Assembly (NCBI GenBank): GCA_910578275.1
Contig: CAJTPR010000010.1
Location: forward strand, 1 to 64,000
DNA from: an uncultured Bacteroidales bacterium
Lineage (GTDB): Bacteria > Bacteroidota > Bacteroidia > Bacteroidales > P3
Length of the DNA stretch: 64,000 bases
Direction of reading: 5' to 3'
In this document: piece by piece, positions 27,043 to 36,709 of the stretch
Layout of the letters: every line of letters starts with the position of its first letter
Numbering within the stretch: position 1 is the first letter of the stretch
Position numbers and translations under genes: made by a program
Notes under the pieces: generated by a model
Databases searched by the model: none
The model's input: only the letters and a program-made list of their open reading frames with translations
Told to the model about the DNA's origin: nothing

Positions 27043-28845
27043 CTAGAAATCGATGCTTAGGCCGACCATGAAGTTGAATCGGTATGAAGGCACGTCATAC
27101 CAACGGTAATAGCGTTGGGCGATAAGGTTGTTGAGGTCCACGAAAGCCGTCATCCGCTTGATGAAGCGATATTCCGCGCCTATGCTCCAATCGAAGCAGC
27201 CCTTGAGCGTCACGTCCTTGCCCCGCCTGTCCCTTGCCTTCATGTTGGTGTAGCCCGTCATCGTGGTGTAAACCCATACGCGGTTCACGATATTGTAGCG
27301 GAAATCCAGATGCGCCGTGAATTCGGGCATGTAGTAGAGTTTCTTGTCGTAGTGCGAATATTCGGCATCCACGTGCGCCAATATCTTCTCACCCCAACGG
27401 AAATTCAGGTCACCGCGTACGCGCAGGTTGAACACATCTCCGCTGTAAAGCGGCCTGAAGTCGTTGTATCCGTAATAGTTGAAATAGTGCGAATAGTCGT
27501 AGCGGAAATAATCGAAACTAAGCACGTCCTGCATGAAATGCGCCGAAACCTTCAGCCTGTAATCTACATGGCGGCTGAAATTCCCGGCCAGCCCCGCATA
27601 GGCGTTGAACTTGTCGCGCGTGAAGCGTAAATCCGAATAACGCAGCCAATGCAAATACGGGTTCACTTCGGAAATCCTGTCTACCGTGTTACGCTCCAGT
27701 CCGCCGCCGGTACCGATGAAGAACGTGAACGCCTTGGGGATGATATGCAACTTGAGGTCCACCACCGGATTGAACTGGAACCTGGCCCCTTTGGCCACGC
27801 CGTCGCCCCCGCCATGCCCGAATACATGGAACACCAGATCGGCATCCAGTTCCACGAACTCGTACTTGAACCGCATCGTAGGCTGGAAGCTGACATGATA
27901 GGCGTTGCGCAGTTCATTGCCCTTGTGGAACTTCTCGTTGAACTCCCCGTACCAATAGCTGTCCTTCACACCGTCCCGGTACGTGTTGTCCTCGAAACGG
28001 AAACGGCCGCCGATGCTGAACATGTCCGCCGAACGACGGTTTTCCACCACCACTTTGGAAATACCTCCGTCCACGATGAAGGTATTTTCAATCGAACGCC
28101 AATTGGTCAGGTTCAAGTTGTAATCCAAGGAAGCGTCGAAACGCAAATCGTCGTAGGAACCGGCGTTGTCGGTAAACGTCAATATGCCACGGGCGTTCTG
28201 GAACCAACGTTTGGGCTGCTTGCTGTACGTCTTGAATTCATCGCCCTGTATGTTGTCGATGACGAAACGCTCCACCGAATCACGCAAGCCGTAGCAATTC
28301 ACCGCCTTCTGCTTGTAACCCACCTCCAAGGAGGAAATGACCTTTTTCCCGAAAATACGACCTACCACGTCGGCTTCGTTCAGCGAATGGTTGGTCTTGT
28401 ACCGGCTGTAATCCTTTATCTTGCCATACGCGGAATGGTGCCGGTAGGCCGCGGCCACTTCGTATTGACGGTTACGTCCCATGGCGAAATTGGCATCCAC
28501 CAACGGAGAAAGGTGATTGCCGAAGCCCACCTTGACGCTGTTGTGGAACAACTTGGGTATCGGTTCGCCCAAGACCTTCGCCGGCTTGATGTTTTCCGTC
28601 GGATAGGACGTGGCAAAAGGGCGCGAGATGATCTGTATGTCGGACGAAGGCGCACGCAACGTCGTGTCGATCGTATGCGGCGTGAAAACAGGCTTTTCGA
28701 CGGGTCCCAAGGAGGGTTGATAAGGGGCGACGACCACCACGTTCTCGTTATAGCCGCCTTGCGTGCCGCCGTTGTCTTGCGCCCGCGTGGCGCCCATGAC
28801 GGCCAACGTCAAGAGGCCGGCGACCCAAATGGATTTTATTTTCAT
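27043..28845 (-). CDS. Outer-membrane beta-barrel protein, TonB-receptor-like
   Basis: 600 residues from the ATG at 28845; an alternative ATG six codons upstream (28863) is possible. Signal peptide MKIKSIWVAGLLTLAVMGATRAQ. The mature N-terminus (ENVVVVAPYQPSLGPVEKPVF) is followed by many alternating beta strands and a C-terminal aromatic strand ending in Phe (FMVGLSIDF), as in outer-membrane barrels. There is no clear TonB plug domain, so it is better called a barrel than a receptor. Its partner is the 1035-residue TPR protein 31 bp upstream. Confidence 0.8.
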   Translation of the reverse strand: MKIKSIWVAGLLTLAVMGATRAQDNGGTQGGYNENVVVVAPYQPSLGPVEKPVFTPHTIDTTLRAPSSDIQIISRPFATSYPTENIKPAKVLGEPIPKLFHNSVKVGFGNHLSPLVDANFAMGRNRQYEVAAAYRHHSAYGKIKDYSRYKTNHSLNEADVVGRIFGKKVISSLEVGYKQKAVNCYGLRDSVERFVIDNIQGDEFKTYSKQPKRWFQNARGILTFTDNAGSYDDLRFDASLDYNLNLTNWRSIENTFIVDGGISKVVVENRRSADMFSIGGRFRFEDNTYRDGVKDSYWYGEFNEKFHKGNELRNAYHVSFQPTMRFKYEFVELDADLVFHVFGHGGGDGVAKGARFQFNPVVDLKLHIIPKAFTFFIGTGGGLERNTVDRISEVNPYLHWLRYSDLRFTRDKFNAYAGLAGNFSRHVDYRLKVSAHFMQDVLSFDYFRYDYSHYFNYYGYNDFRPLYSGDVFNLRVRGDLNFRWGEKILAHVDAEYSHYDKKLYYMPEFTAHLDFRYNIVNRVWVYTTMTGYTNMKARDRRGKDVTLKGCFDWSIGAEYRFIKRMTAFVDLNNLIAQRYYRWYDVPSYRFNFMVGLSIDF

Positions 28846-28876
28846 GTTTCCTTTCCGTTTCATTTTCCAATCGAAC

Positions 28877-31800
28877 CTACATGGCGGGCAATATGATTTC
28901 CTCCTGGTCGTCGTAACGCGCCGAACGAAATTCCTGCTCGCTTTCCAAGTCGGCATTCTCCTTTTGTTCGATCATTTCCATCTTTTCCTTGGCTACGGCT
29001 TTCAAGTCCTCGCCCTCGTAATTGTCGATGATGCTCTGCAAGGTCTGCTTGGCCTGCAGGATATTTCCCCTCTTGACGTAGATGTCGGCCCAAAGCAGGT
29101 AAGTCTTGACCAGATAATACTCGTTCATGGACGCCTGGCTGATGTAATCGAAAATCATGCGCTCGGCTTCCTCATGGAAACCGGCCTTGACCCGTTGTTC
29201 CAGCAAGACATATCTGGCAAGGGACGAATAATCGGAGTTCTGCGAACCGGCAAGCACTTCGTATTGCTGCATGGCCAGTTCGTTCTCCCCTATCGACGGT
29301 GCCGTCCGGGCGATGAAATAACGCGCCTCCTCGGCCTCCTGTGTCGAAACTCCGTCCTGACGCAACACGTCCAAGGCAGCCTCGACCAGATCCTTGCTTT
29401 GACCCAACGCCCGCAGGCAACGCATTTTCCCGACCTTGGCGGCCACACGCACGGCCTGGTCGCCCGCCATCTCGTCCAACTTGCGGAAATAACCCAACGC
29501 CGGCTTGTAATCCTTGTCAGCATAATACATCTCCGCCAGCTTGCGCGTGGCAGCCTCCGCATCCGGAACCGGAAGTTGAGAAATCTTCGTATAAGCCACC
29601 TTGGCGTTTTCACGGTCATTGTTCTTTTCGGCGCACACGGCGGCGTTACGCCAGGCTTCCACGGCGAACAATCCCTCGGGATACGTATCCACGTATTTCT
29701 TGAACCCGTTGAACGCCTGCACGTAATCTTCTTCCAAGAAGAAATTTTCGGCCGAAAGATACGTCAGCGAATCCTGTTCGGCTTCATTCATCTTCATGTT
29801 GGGCAACTTGCCCACATAGGCGAAGAACTTGTCGATCTGGTTCATGCCCATATAGATGTTGCGGATGCCGACCAATGCCTGACGCCCTTCTTCCGAAGAG
29901 GAATTGGTTTCCACCACGTGCTTGAAACACCGCAACGCCTCCTCGTTCTCACCCCGGTTGAAATAGATCAGCCCCATCTTCGACCAGGCCGAAAGGGCCA
30001 AGGGCGAACGCGGATACTGGTCGCGCAAGCGACGATAATAGAGCAACGACTTGTCGGCATCGCCCATCATCATGTACGTGGAGGCCAATTCACCGTATAT
30101 GCGCGGCATATACGAGGATTGGGTGAATTGCCCTGTCATCTTGAGCAGATAGTCGGCCTTGGAGGCGTACAAGCCGCGCGCCCCCTGGCATAGGGCAATC
30201 TGCAACCAAGCATAGTCGGCAGGCTCGAAACCCAGTTGCAAGGCGGAAGTGTAGGCCGCTACCGCCGGCTCGTATTCTTCCTGCATATACCGGCAATCAC
30301 CCAGACGGGCATAGGCGTCGGCACGCCAGGAAGCATTCCCGGGCGTGGCCGGTTCCTTCAGATAATCCTCGAAATATCGGATGGCAAGCGGATAATTCAC
30401 CATTTCCATACCCGTATACCCCATTCCGTACAAGGCCTGTCCGTATTCGGGCTGTCTATTGGCCGATGGCTGGGAAAGGAAACGCTGGTAGGCCTTGCGC
30501 GCCGCCTCGAAATTTCCCGCCACGAACTGGCATTCACCCTGCCAGAACCAGGCTCGGGCGGTCAGGTTCTCGTCGTAGGCGTTCGACACGCAACGCTCGA
30601 AGAACGACAAGGCCGTGCCGTAGGCCCTGCGTTTGAACGATTCCACGCCCTTGTTGAAATACAGGCGCTGTTCGGCTTCCTGCAAACGAGGCGTGCGTTG
30701 ACCGATCTTTTCCAATGAAGCCAAGGCCATGTCGTAGTTCTTGGTGGTCATGTAGATGCTCAACAGATACGAGTGGACCCGCTTGGCGTAGGGCGACCGG
30801 GGATAGGTTTCCAGAAAGTCTTCAAAGACCTTCAGCGACTCATGGTAAGGCGTAAGGCCGAGCTCATAGGCCAACTGCACCTGATGATACATCGCGTCCT
30901 CCCGCAAGACCTCGTTCTCTCCCTTGATCTTCGCCGCATCGGCAAAGGCGTCCATGGCGAACTTCTTCTTGCCCTGCATGGCATAGCAATACGCCAGATG
31001 GTAGAGCGTGGCCTGCTTCAAGGCCTCGCCCGGATCGAGCGGCAGGACACCTTGAAAATAATAGGCCGCCGAGTCGTAATAGAGGTTCTTGTAGTAACAA
31101 TAGCCCAATATGTAGCGGCCGTCGGCATCGGGAACCACCGACGAATTCCTGAAAAACGAAGTCAGATAAGGCAAAGCCTCCTTGTAACGGCCTTCCTTGT
31201 AACAGGCTTCGCCCAAAAGCCGCCCGATTTCCGCCGCCCGTTGCGGGTTGCTCGCGTTTTGCATCAACTCCGGCCCCATTTCAAGCACTTTCTCCGTATT
31301 TCCCAAGGCATGATAGATCTGCAATTGGAACAAGGGCACGATAGGGGCGAACGTAGGATCGTCTTCTATCTGTCCGAAAGCCTCCAGGGCGTTCTTGTAC
31401 ATTCCCTCCGTGTAAAGGATGTAGGCATAGTAATACGTGGCCACGACCCTGTAACGGTTTTCGCGGTCCTTGAGCGGCAAGAACGCCAACTTCGCCTCGG
31501 CGTATTTCTTCTGCACGAAAGCCGAATACCCGCTCCGGAAGTAATAACGGTCGGCTTCCTCGCCCCTGAGGTCGGCCTCGACGGGATCCACCATCTTGTA
31601 ATACTCGTATGCCGACTGGTAGCGTTTATAATCGTATTCGAAGTTGGCAAGCTGCAGGTAGGCGGTATTTACCCGATTGCTGTTGGGATAGGTTTCCACG
31701 AAATCGCGCAAGGCCATGGCGCCGTTCTTGTGAAAGAGCAGCACGTCGCACATGGCCCGGTAATACATGATTTCGGAAGCGAAATACACGTCACAGGCGG

Positions 31801-31984
31801 GATCCACCTTGCGTCTCACCACGCCGAAAGCCCGCTTGGCGGCCCCGTACTTCGCGTTTTGATACAGACGCACCGCATCGTAAAAACCTTGTTCGGGTTC
31901 ATCGTAGCGTGCCGTGTTCTGCCCCAGGCAAAATCCGAAGCAAGACAAGAACAAGCACCCCGTCATCAAGACAAGTTTTCTCAT
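28877..31984 (-). CDS. Large secreted tetratricopeptide-repeat protein
   Basis: 1035 residues. Signal peptide MRKLVLMTGCLFLSCFGFCLGQ, then helical repeats along the whole chain with TPR spacing (e.g. PNSNRVNTAYLQLANFEYDYKR, RGEEADRYYFRSGYSAFVQKKYAEAK). Such long periplasmic TPR proteins usually scaffold outer-membrane assembly or tether barrels. It lies between def and an outer-membrane barrel gene in one unit. I do not recognise a named family. The C-terminus ends in an acidic, Glu-rich stretch (about 1000-1035). Confidence 0.82.
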   Translation of the reverse strand: MRKLVLMTGCLFLSCFGFCLGQNTARYDEPEQGFYDAVRLYQNAKYGAAKRAFGVVRRKVDPACDVYFASEIMYYRAMCDVLLFHKNGAMALRDFVETYPNSNRVNTAYLQLANFEYDYKRYQSAYEYYKMVDPVEADLRGEEADRYYFRSGYSAFVQKKYAEAKLAFLPLKDRENRYRVVATYYYAYILYTEGMYKNALEAFGQIEDDPTFAPIVPLFQLQIYHALGNTEKVLEMGPELMQNASNPQRAAEIGRLLGEACYKEGRYKEALPYLTSFFRNSSVVPDADGRYILGYCYYKNLYYDSAAYYFQGVLPLDPGEALKQATLYHLAYCYAMQGKKKFAMDAFADAAKIKGENEVLREDAMYHQVQLAYELGLTPYHESLKVFEDFLETYPRSPYAKRVHSYLLSIYMTTKNYDMALASLEKIGQRTPRLQEAEQRLYFNKGVESFKRRAYGTALSFFERCVSNAYDENLTARAWFWQGECQFVAGNFEAARKAYQRFLSQPSANRQPEYGQALYGMGYTGMEMVNYPLAIRYFEDYLKEPATPGNASWRADAYARLGDCRYMQEEYEPAVAAYTSALQLGFEPADYAWLQIALCQGARGLYASKADYLLKMTGQFTQSSYMPRIYGELASTYMMMGDADKSLLYYRRLRDQYPRSPLALSAWSKMGLIYFNRGENEEALRCFKHVVETNSSSEEGRQALVGIRNIYMGMNQIDKFFAYVGKLPNMKMNEAEQDSLTYLSAENFFLEEDYVQAFNGFKKYVDTYPEGLFAVEAWRNAAVCAEKNNDRENAKVAYTKISQLPVPDAEAATRKLAEMYYADKDYKPALGYFRKLDEMAGDQAVRVAAKVGKMRCLRALGQSKDLVEAALDVLRQDGVSTQEAEEARYFIARTAPSIGENELAMQQYEVLAGSQNSDYSSLARYVLLEQRVKAGFHEEAERMIFDYISQASMNEYYLVKTYLLWADIYVKRGNILQAKQTLQSIIDNYEGEDLKAVAKEKMEMIEQKENADLESEQEFRSARYDDQEEIILPAM

Positions 31985-31988
31985 GATC

Positions 31989-32558
31989 CTAACGATGTTT
32001 GGGTTTTACGGCGAACTTCATCCGGTAGTCGTGCGAGACGGCTCCTTTGGCGATGCCGTCCAACTTGCGGCGCAACATCGTCTTGCGAAGCGGATTGAGA
32101 TGATCCACGAACACCTTGCCGTTCAAGTGGTCGCACTCGTGCTGCAACACGCGCGCCACGTATCCGTCATGGGTCTCGTCGTGCATTTGTCCCGACAAGT
32201 CCATGTACCGGATTCTTATGCGTGCATGGCGTTCCACATCCTCGTGCAGGCCGGGGAAACTCAGGCAGCCCTCGTTGAACGCCCATTTCTCACCTTCCTC
32301 CTCGTAGATTTCAGGATTCAGCAGGGCTTTCCTGAAACCGGCGGCCTTGGCGTCTTCCTCGGCGAACGGCGTGGCATCCACGACGATCAACTTGATGGAA
32401 AGGCCTATCTGGGGAGCGGCCAGACCTACTCCGTTGGCTTCCTCCATGGTCTGGAACATGTCTTCGACCAAGGCTTCCAGGCCGGGATAATCGACGCCGA
32501 TTTCTTCCGTTTGACGACGAAGTACCGGATCGCCGTAAGCTACAATGGGATATATCAT
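31989..32558 (-). CDS. def: Peptide deformylase
   Basis: 189 residues from the ATG at 32558, whose ATGA overlaps the ruvX stop; the frame extends upstream only into ruvX. The three family motifs are present: GVGLAAPQIG at 43-52, EGCLSFPG with metal ligand C98, and QHECDHLNG with H140, E141, H144. It removes the formyl group from new proteins. 189 residues is normal. Next gene downstream is the TPR protein (4 bp gap). Confidence 0.97.
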   Translation of the reverse strand: MIYPIVAYGDPVLRRQTEEIGVDYPGLEALVEDMFQTMEEANGVGLAAPQIGLSIKLIVVDATPFAEEDAKAAGFRKALLNPEIYEEEGEKWAFNEGCLSFPGLHEDVERHARIRIRYMDLSGQMHDETHDGYVARVLQHECDHLNGKVFVDHLNPLRKTMLRRKLDGIAKGAVSHDYRMKFAVKPKHR

Positions 32559-32971
32559 GATTTCTTGAATTGCATGTATGTTTGCAGGATCAGGGTCGCG
32601 CTCACCTTGTCGATCGTCGCCTTGTCCTGACGTTGCTTCCTGCGTGCGCCCATGTCCAGTATGGCTTGCCGGGCGATACGCGAGGTGAAACGCTCGTCCA
32701 CCCGCTCCAACGGGATATGCGGATACGCTTTCCTGAACCTTCCCACGAAAGGGGCGATGTAGCGTTCGCTTTCCGAAGGCGTGTAATCCATCTGCATGGG
32801 TTCGCCCACAACCAGGCATTCCACTTCCTCCTTGGCGATATATTCTTGCAGGAATGCCCACAAGTCGGCCGTCGCCACGGTCTGCAATCCCGTCGCGATA
32901 ATCTGCAACGGGTCGCTTACCGCGATCCCGCAGCGTTTTTTCCCGTAATCGATGGCCAAGATCCGCCCCAT
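32555..32971 (-). CDS. ruvX: Holliday junction resolvase-like RuvX/YqgF
   Basis: 138 residues from the ATG at 32971. RNase-H-like fold: AIDYGKKRCGIAVSD at the N-terminus, VVGEPMQMD, and DERFTSRIA, DKVSATLILQ towards the C-terminus. The family trims 16S rRNA precursor ends and was earlier proposed as a resolvase. Overlaps def by 4 bp and heads the minus-strand ruvX-def-TPR-barrel-ribF-yggS unit. Confidence 0.93.
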   Translation of the reverse strand: MGRILAIDYGKKRCGIAVSDPLQIIATGLQTVATADLWAFLQEYIAKEEVECLVVGEPMQMDYTPSESERYIAPFVGRFRKAYPHIPLERVDERFTSRIARQAILDMGARRKQRQDKATIDKVSATLILQTYMQFKKS

Positions 32972-33111
32972 GCTCCTATCCTTATAAGTTACGCGAAAAT
33001 AAGAAAAAAGCATCGGCTCCCGCCGCCAGATACGGATAGTTTCCAACCTTTGATTGTTGATTAACCGAAGCCGGAAAAAGAAATCCGGAAAGACCGCAAT
33101 AGCCTAATATT

Positions 33112-33564
33112 TCACAAGCTCTTCATCATCATGAAGGTTTTCAGCCATACCCCTCGCCTTTCCACTTCTTGCGCCTTGATTATCTCATACCCCCGCTTTT
33201 CAAAGAATGGCCTTGCCGTTACCGAAGATCGGACCGTGATACATTTCGCCCCGGCTTCGCTTTCAAGCCGGCCGCATAGGGCAGCAGCCACGCCTCTACG
33301 CTGAAAATCCTTATGAACGAACAGCCTGTCCAAATATCCTGTCCCGTCAATATCTCCAAAGCCCGCAATCAAACCATTTATTGTCGCGACATACGCGAGA
33401 TGTCCCCGAAAAGAAGTATTCCACGCATCAAGATCCACGTTCCCCGGCGCCCAGGCTTCCAACTGCCGCGCCGTATAATCCTTCCTGTTCACGGCGTGGA
33501 CTGTCTCATAAAACAATCGTGCCATGGGTTCCAGGTCGGAGGGTTCATATTTCCTGATTCTCAT
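33112..33564 (-). CDS. GNAT-family N-acetyltransferase
   Basis: 150 residues from the ATG at 33564. Typical GNAT fold: MRIRKYEPSDLEPMARLFYETV at the N-terminus, and the acetyl-CoA loop DFQRRGVAAALCGRL (Q-x-x-G-x-A pattern). Ends with ARPFFEKRGYEII. Substrate unknown. Its ATG overlaps the stop of the preceding GNAT gene by 4 bp, so the pair is likely co-translated. Confidence 0.88.
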   Translation of the reverse strand: MRIRKYEPSDLEPMARLFYETVHAVNRKDYTARQLEAWAPGNVDLDAWNTSFRGHLAYVATINGLIAGFGDIDGTGYLDRLFVHKDFQRRGVAAALCGRLESEAGAKCITVRSSVTARPFFEKRGYEIIKAQEVERRGVWLKTFMMMKSL

Positions 33565-34160
33565 CTTCCGTATTGGAGATGATCCATCATCATACCGGCA
33601 AAAGGGGTCTCGCCCACCTTTCGGAAACCCGCCGAATCGTAAAGCCGCCGTGCCGTCATGTTTTCCTTGTCCACGAGCAGACCGGCACGCAATCCCATCC
33701 TGCCCGCCTTTTCGACGGCCGCACGCAGCAAGGCTTTCGCCACGCCCCGGCCCCGATAGGCAGGCAATACGCCCAGACTGTCGATATACAATTCGCCGGG
33801 AACAGTCTCGTCCGCCACATCTCCGGAGGAAAGGCAAAGGGACAATTCCTCCCGCGCCACACGGAAGAAATCACGCCGTAACTCTTCCAACTTTCCCCCG
33901 TCATAACAAACCAGGTACCCCATCGCGTCTCCTTGAGCGTCCACGGCCTTGATCGTATTCACGTAACTGTATTGGGATGTCGGCAATGCCGCCAAGTGAC
34001 CGAAAAAGGCCTCCACGTCCGCCAATGTCTTGCCGGAGCGAGGACGAGCCAGGAACTCCATGGCCAAGTCCGCGCCAATGGCCATGACCACGACCTTGCC
34101 TATCTGCGCCGCATCTTGCGATCCGGCCGGACACACCACGACCGATTCTTGTTCATTCAT
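33561..34160 (-). CDS. GNAT-family N-acetyltransferase
   Basis: 199 residues from the ATG at 34160; an earlier in-frame start adds 20 residues without family likeness. The acetyl-CoA loop is PAYRGRGVAKALLRAA (RGRGVA), followed by LLVDKENMTARRLYDSAGF. The catalytic substrate is not evident. It lacks close similarity to the following GNAT beyond the fold, so the two are not an obvious recent duplication. It follows a small secreted protein by 56 bp. Confidence 0.88.
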   Translation of the reverse strand: MNEQESVVVCPAGSQDAAQIGKVVVMAIGADLAMEFLARPRSGKTLADVEAFFGHLAALPTSQYSYVNTIKAVDAQGDAMGYLVCYDGGKLEELRRDFFRVAREELSLCLSSGDVADETVPGELYIDSLGVLPAYRGRGVAKALLRAAVEKAGRMGLRAGLLVDKENMTARRLYDSAGFRKVGETPFAGMMMDHLQYGR

Positions 34161-34216
34161 GTCAAAACGGATACGAGAATTACTGAAAAAAATACCGGAT
34201 CGGACAAGCGAGCGGA

Positions 34217-34678
34217 TCAATACCGGTACTCGGTGACATTGAAGACGGGCGTGTCCGAGTAAAATACCCGCAACAACTTGAGCATTTCCTCCCGGGCTTC
34301 TTCCACCGTATCGGAAAAGATGGCTTCGTTCTTCTCCCCGATACTGTTGTTCATCACCAGATAGGTACCCCTATCCTTGCTGTACTGGAAAACGAAGTAA
34401 TACGTAGGTTCGTGCTGGATGATATACGACTGTTCGGGTTCCAACAAGTCGACGAATGCGACCAAGGCCTTTTCAAGATCAGGTTCCAGCACGTTTTCGT
34501 CATCGGACGTCACCCTGAAAGCCTGTTCGAAAGCATCATGGGAAAAGGTGGCCAACGGCTTGTTGTAGTCGGCCGAACCGACCAACGTCAGGTCGATATA
34601 CGAACTCTGGGCCCGCAAACAGGAGAATAATACTACGCACAAAAATGCCGACAGACATACAATGTTCCGTATTCTCAT
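34217..34678 (-). CDS. Small secreted protein of unknown function
   Basis: 153 residues with a clear signal peptide (MRIRNIVCLSAFLCVVLFSCLRAQ). The cysteine in FSC could also be a lipobox, although the following Leu-Arg is atypical. The mature part is about 130 residues, mixed alpha/beta, with many acidic residues and the segment YYFVFQYSKDRGTYLVM. No family recognised. A TACATTTG -7 element lies 30 bp upstream, so it can be transcribed separately from the lptC-like gene. Confidence 0.7.
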   Translation of the reverse strand: MRIRNIVCLSAFLCVVLFSCLRAQSSYIDLTLVGSADYNKPLATFSHDAFEQAFRVTSDDENVLEPDLEKALVAFVDLLEPEQSYIIQHEPTYYFVFQYSKDRGTYLVMNNSIGEKNEAIFSDTVEEAREEMLKLLRVFYSDTPVFNVTEYRY

Positions 34679-34707
34679 CGTTTATCCAAGCTTCGAATTC
34701 AGTGCTG

Positions 34708-34715
34708 CAAATGTA
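34708..34715 (-). promoter_or_regulatory. Candidate -7 element (TACATTTG)
   Basis: Exact TAnnTTTG on the minus strand, 30 bp before the ATG of the small secreted protein, inside a 105-bp intergenic gap. A TTTT lies about 19 bp further upstream. Confidence 0.5.
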
Positions 34716-34783
34716 AAAATTCCGCGGGTTTCAGAAAACATTTTCCTCATATTTTTTATCAACACCGTTCGAGCGCGCAAATA

Positions 34784-35341
34784 TCAGCGTATCACGCCTC
34801 TGGGACGCCTCAAGACGACGTTCTGCATGCGTTCGTCCGAATCGAAACCGTCTCCCTCCAGCACCAGCCCGGGACTGACCTTGCGCACGCCCACGTCCGA
34901 ATAGATCTTTTTCGTCTCCTGATTCCAGAAAAGGGCTTCGGTATAAATCGTGTCCGAAGAACGATAATCGTACACCTGCACATTGCCAAAGAACTTCATC
35001 AACTTCACTTCCTGCAAGTTGATTGCCGAATCGGCAAACATCAGCACGTCCACGGCCTGCCCGCTCTCGTCATAGAAAGTGGACTTTATCCCCCGGGGAA
35101 ACACCTGCCGGGGCTCCGTGCCTCTTTCTTTTCCGGTATAGTTGTGCATGACCGGATATTCCATGAACACTTGCGCCTTGCCGGCTTCGGTAGCCAAGGT
35201 GGTCGAACCGTAAACCGTCTGTCCGGGAGCGGCCGTTATGTCGTCGAACGGCATGAAGACCGCTTTCCTGCCCTTGCACGAGCCAAGCAGGAAAGCGGCG
35301 ACCACACCCGATAACAGGACAAGGAGAACATTCTTTTTCAT
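34784..35341 (-). CDS. LptC-like lipoprotein
   Basis: 185 residues. The signal peptide ends in a lipobox LLGSC (C21). The body is an OstA/LptC-like series of beta strands that bind lipid A-containing molecules: STFYDESGQAVDVLMFADSAINLQE, FFGNVQVYDYRSSDTIYTEALFWNQETKKIYSD, typical for the LptC domain. In LPS export LptC links the inner-membrane ABC transporter to the periplasmic LptA bridge. The lipid anchor differs from the membrane helix of E. coli LptC but is common in Bacteroidota. It follows the TPR gene by 18 bp. Confidence 0.85.
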   Translation of the reverse strand: MKKNVLLVLLSGVVAAFLLGSCKGRKAVFMPFDDITAAPGQTVYGSTTLATEAGKAQVFMEYPVMHNYTGKERGTEPRQVFPRGIKSTFYDESGQAVDVLMFADSAINLQEVKLMKFFGNVQVYDYRSSDTIYTEALFWNQETKKIYSDVGVRKVSPGLVLEGDGFDSDERMQNVVLRRPRGVIR

Positions 35342-35359
35342 CGTCTCTCGAAATAAGTC

Positions 35360-36679
35360 CTACCGGCTGGCTCGAATCGTGGTGGTATGGCTGAACCAGC
35401 AGGAAATGGTATACGTGTTTCCCTCCACGAGGCCGTAGGTGAACAGGTCGTCAGATGAGGGAAAATGTGCCGAATAGGTGGCAATGAGCTTGTTGGTGGT
35501 CTCCGTCATCGAAGGATCGACATTACGGGCCTTGACGAACATGTCCACCGCGGCCCAATAGGGAGCACGGGCGGCGACGGGCGTGCCGTCGCCGGGACAA
35601 CTGCCGGCGCCTGCCGCGTAAAGGCTGCCCAGCAGGATATATGCCTTGCCGCTATTGGGATTGATGCCCAAGGCCTTGTTGCAGGCGTTGCGGCCTTCGG
35701 AATAGCGGTTCAGCTTCATCGCGGCGTCGCCCAACAGCAAATAGGCGTTTTCCTTGTCGGATTCGGATTCCAGCTGCGCGACCACGTCTTCGGTCAGGTA
35801 GGATACGGCCTTGGCGTAATCGTTTTTGGAGTAGCACATCTTGGCCATCATATAGGCGCTTTGCGGCGTGGGTTCCAAACCGTAGAGCGCCTCCGTCATC
35901 TTGAAGAAGATTTCCGAATCGGTGCAGGAACGCAAGTTGAGCATGCGCGTGGCCTTCTTGAGGAAATTGACGTCCGAAGCGGCGGTCTCGAACTTCTTGG
36001 TATAAATGGGAATCAAGTCCTGGCAAACGGCAAAGGGTTCAAACAAGGTATTGATGCCCGCTTCGCGTTCGCCCACCTTGTCGTTGCCCGGATTCAAGGA
36101 AGCGATGGTTTCCAAGGCCGTAACGGCACGGTCGTAATTGTTGATGAGCGTCTCCTTGTCCATCAAGCCGGCCTTGAACGCGTCGCAGCAGGCAGCGAAA
36201 AACATTTCGGGTATGTTCTCGAAATTCCGCACCTTGGCCGATTCTTCCACGTATTGCATCGACTCTTCGTAGACTTCCAGCGCTTCCTTGATATTCTTGG
36301 GACGATAGGCGCGCATGTCGGCGGCCTTCATGCCCAGGCAATAACCCGTTTCCCCGAAATATTGACGACGCATGTCCCACAAGGCGAGCAGTTCGTCCAC
36401 GTACTTGGCCCGTAACGTCGCATCCTTTTCCTTGGCGATCACGTTCTTGAGGATCGTATTGCCCCGGATGAAATTATTCTTGGATGAGGCCGGACAAAGT
36501 TCCAACACCTTTTTCCATGCTCCGTAGGCGTCGACATAGTTCTTTTGCTTGAAAAATTCTTGATAGACCGACAGGTTCTGCAGGCAGCTTACGCTGTCTT
36601 CGGGCGTGGCACCGTATTTCTGCGCATACGCGGACGAAATACATGCCAGAGCCAATGCTGCAACAAAAATCTTTTTCAT
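35360..36679 (-). CDS. Secreted TPR protein
   Basis: 439 residues. Signal peptide MKKIFVAALALACISSAYAQ, followed by helical TPR-type repeats across the chain; the clearest are AYMMAKMCYSKNDYAKAVSYL and AYLLLGDAAMKLNRYSEGRNAC, AYILLGSLY. Conserved cysteines (VSCLQ, ELCP, RSCTD) may form disulfides. It lies between an LptC-like lipoprotein and an outer-membrane barrel, a neighbourhood found in many Bacteroidota next to coaX. Likely periplasmic and involved in outer-membrane biogenesis; inference from context only. Confidence 0.82.
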   Translation of the reverse strand: MKKIFVAALALACISSAYAQKYGATPEDSVSCLQNLSVYQEFFKQKNYVDAYGAWKKVLELCPASSKNNFIRGNTILKNVIAKEKDATLRAKYVDELLALWDMRRQYFGETGYCLGMKAADMRAYRPKNIKEALEVYEESMQYVEESAKVRNFENIPEMFFAACCDAFKAGLMDKETLINNYDRAVTALETIASLNPGNDKVGEREAGINTLFEPFAVCQDLIPIYTKKFETAASDVNFLKKATRMLNLRSCTDSEIFFKMTEALYGLEPTPQSAYMMAKMCYSKNDYAKAVSYLTEDVVAQLESESDKENAYLLLGDAAMKLNRYSEGRNACNKALGINPNSGKAYILLGSLYAAGAGSCPGDGTPVAARAPYWAAVDMFVKARNVDPSMTETTNKLIATYSAHFPSSDDLFTYGLVEGNTYTISCWFSHTTTIRASR

Positions 36680-36709
36680 TTCAAGTATCTCCTTATTGTT
36701 TTTTCCAGG

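Noticed and set aside
33112..34160. Two adjacent GNAT genes as a toxin-antitoxin pair
   Set aside because: Both are acetyltransferases; there is no ribbon-helix-helix antitoxin, and neither has the compact TacT/AtaT layout.
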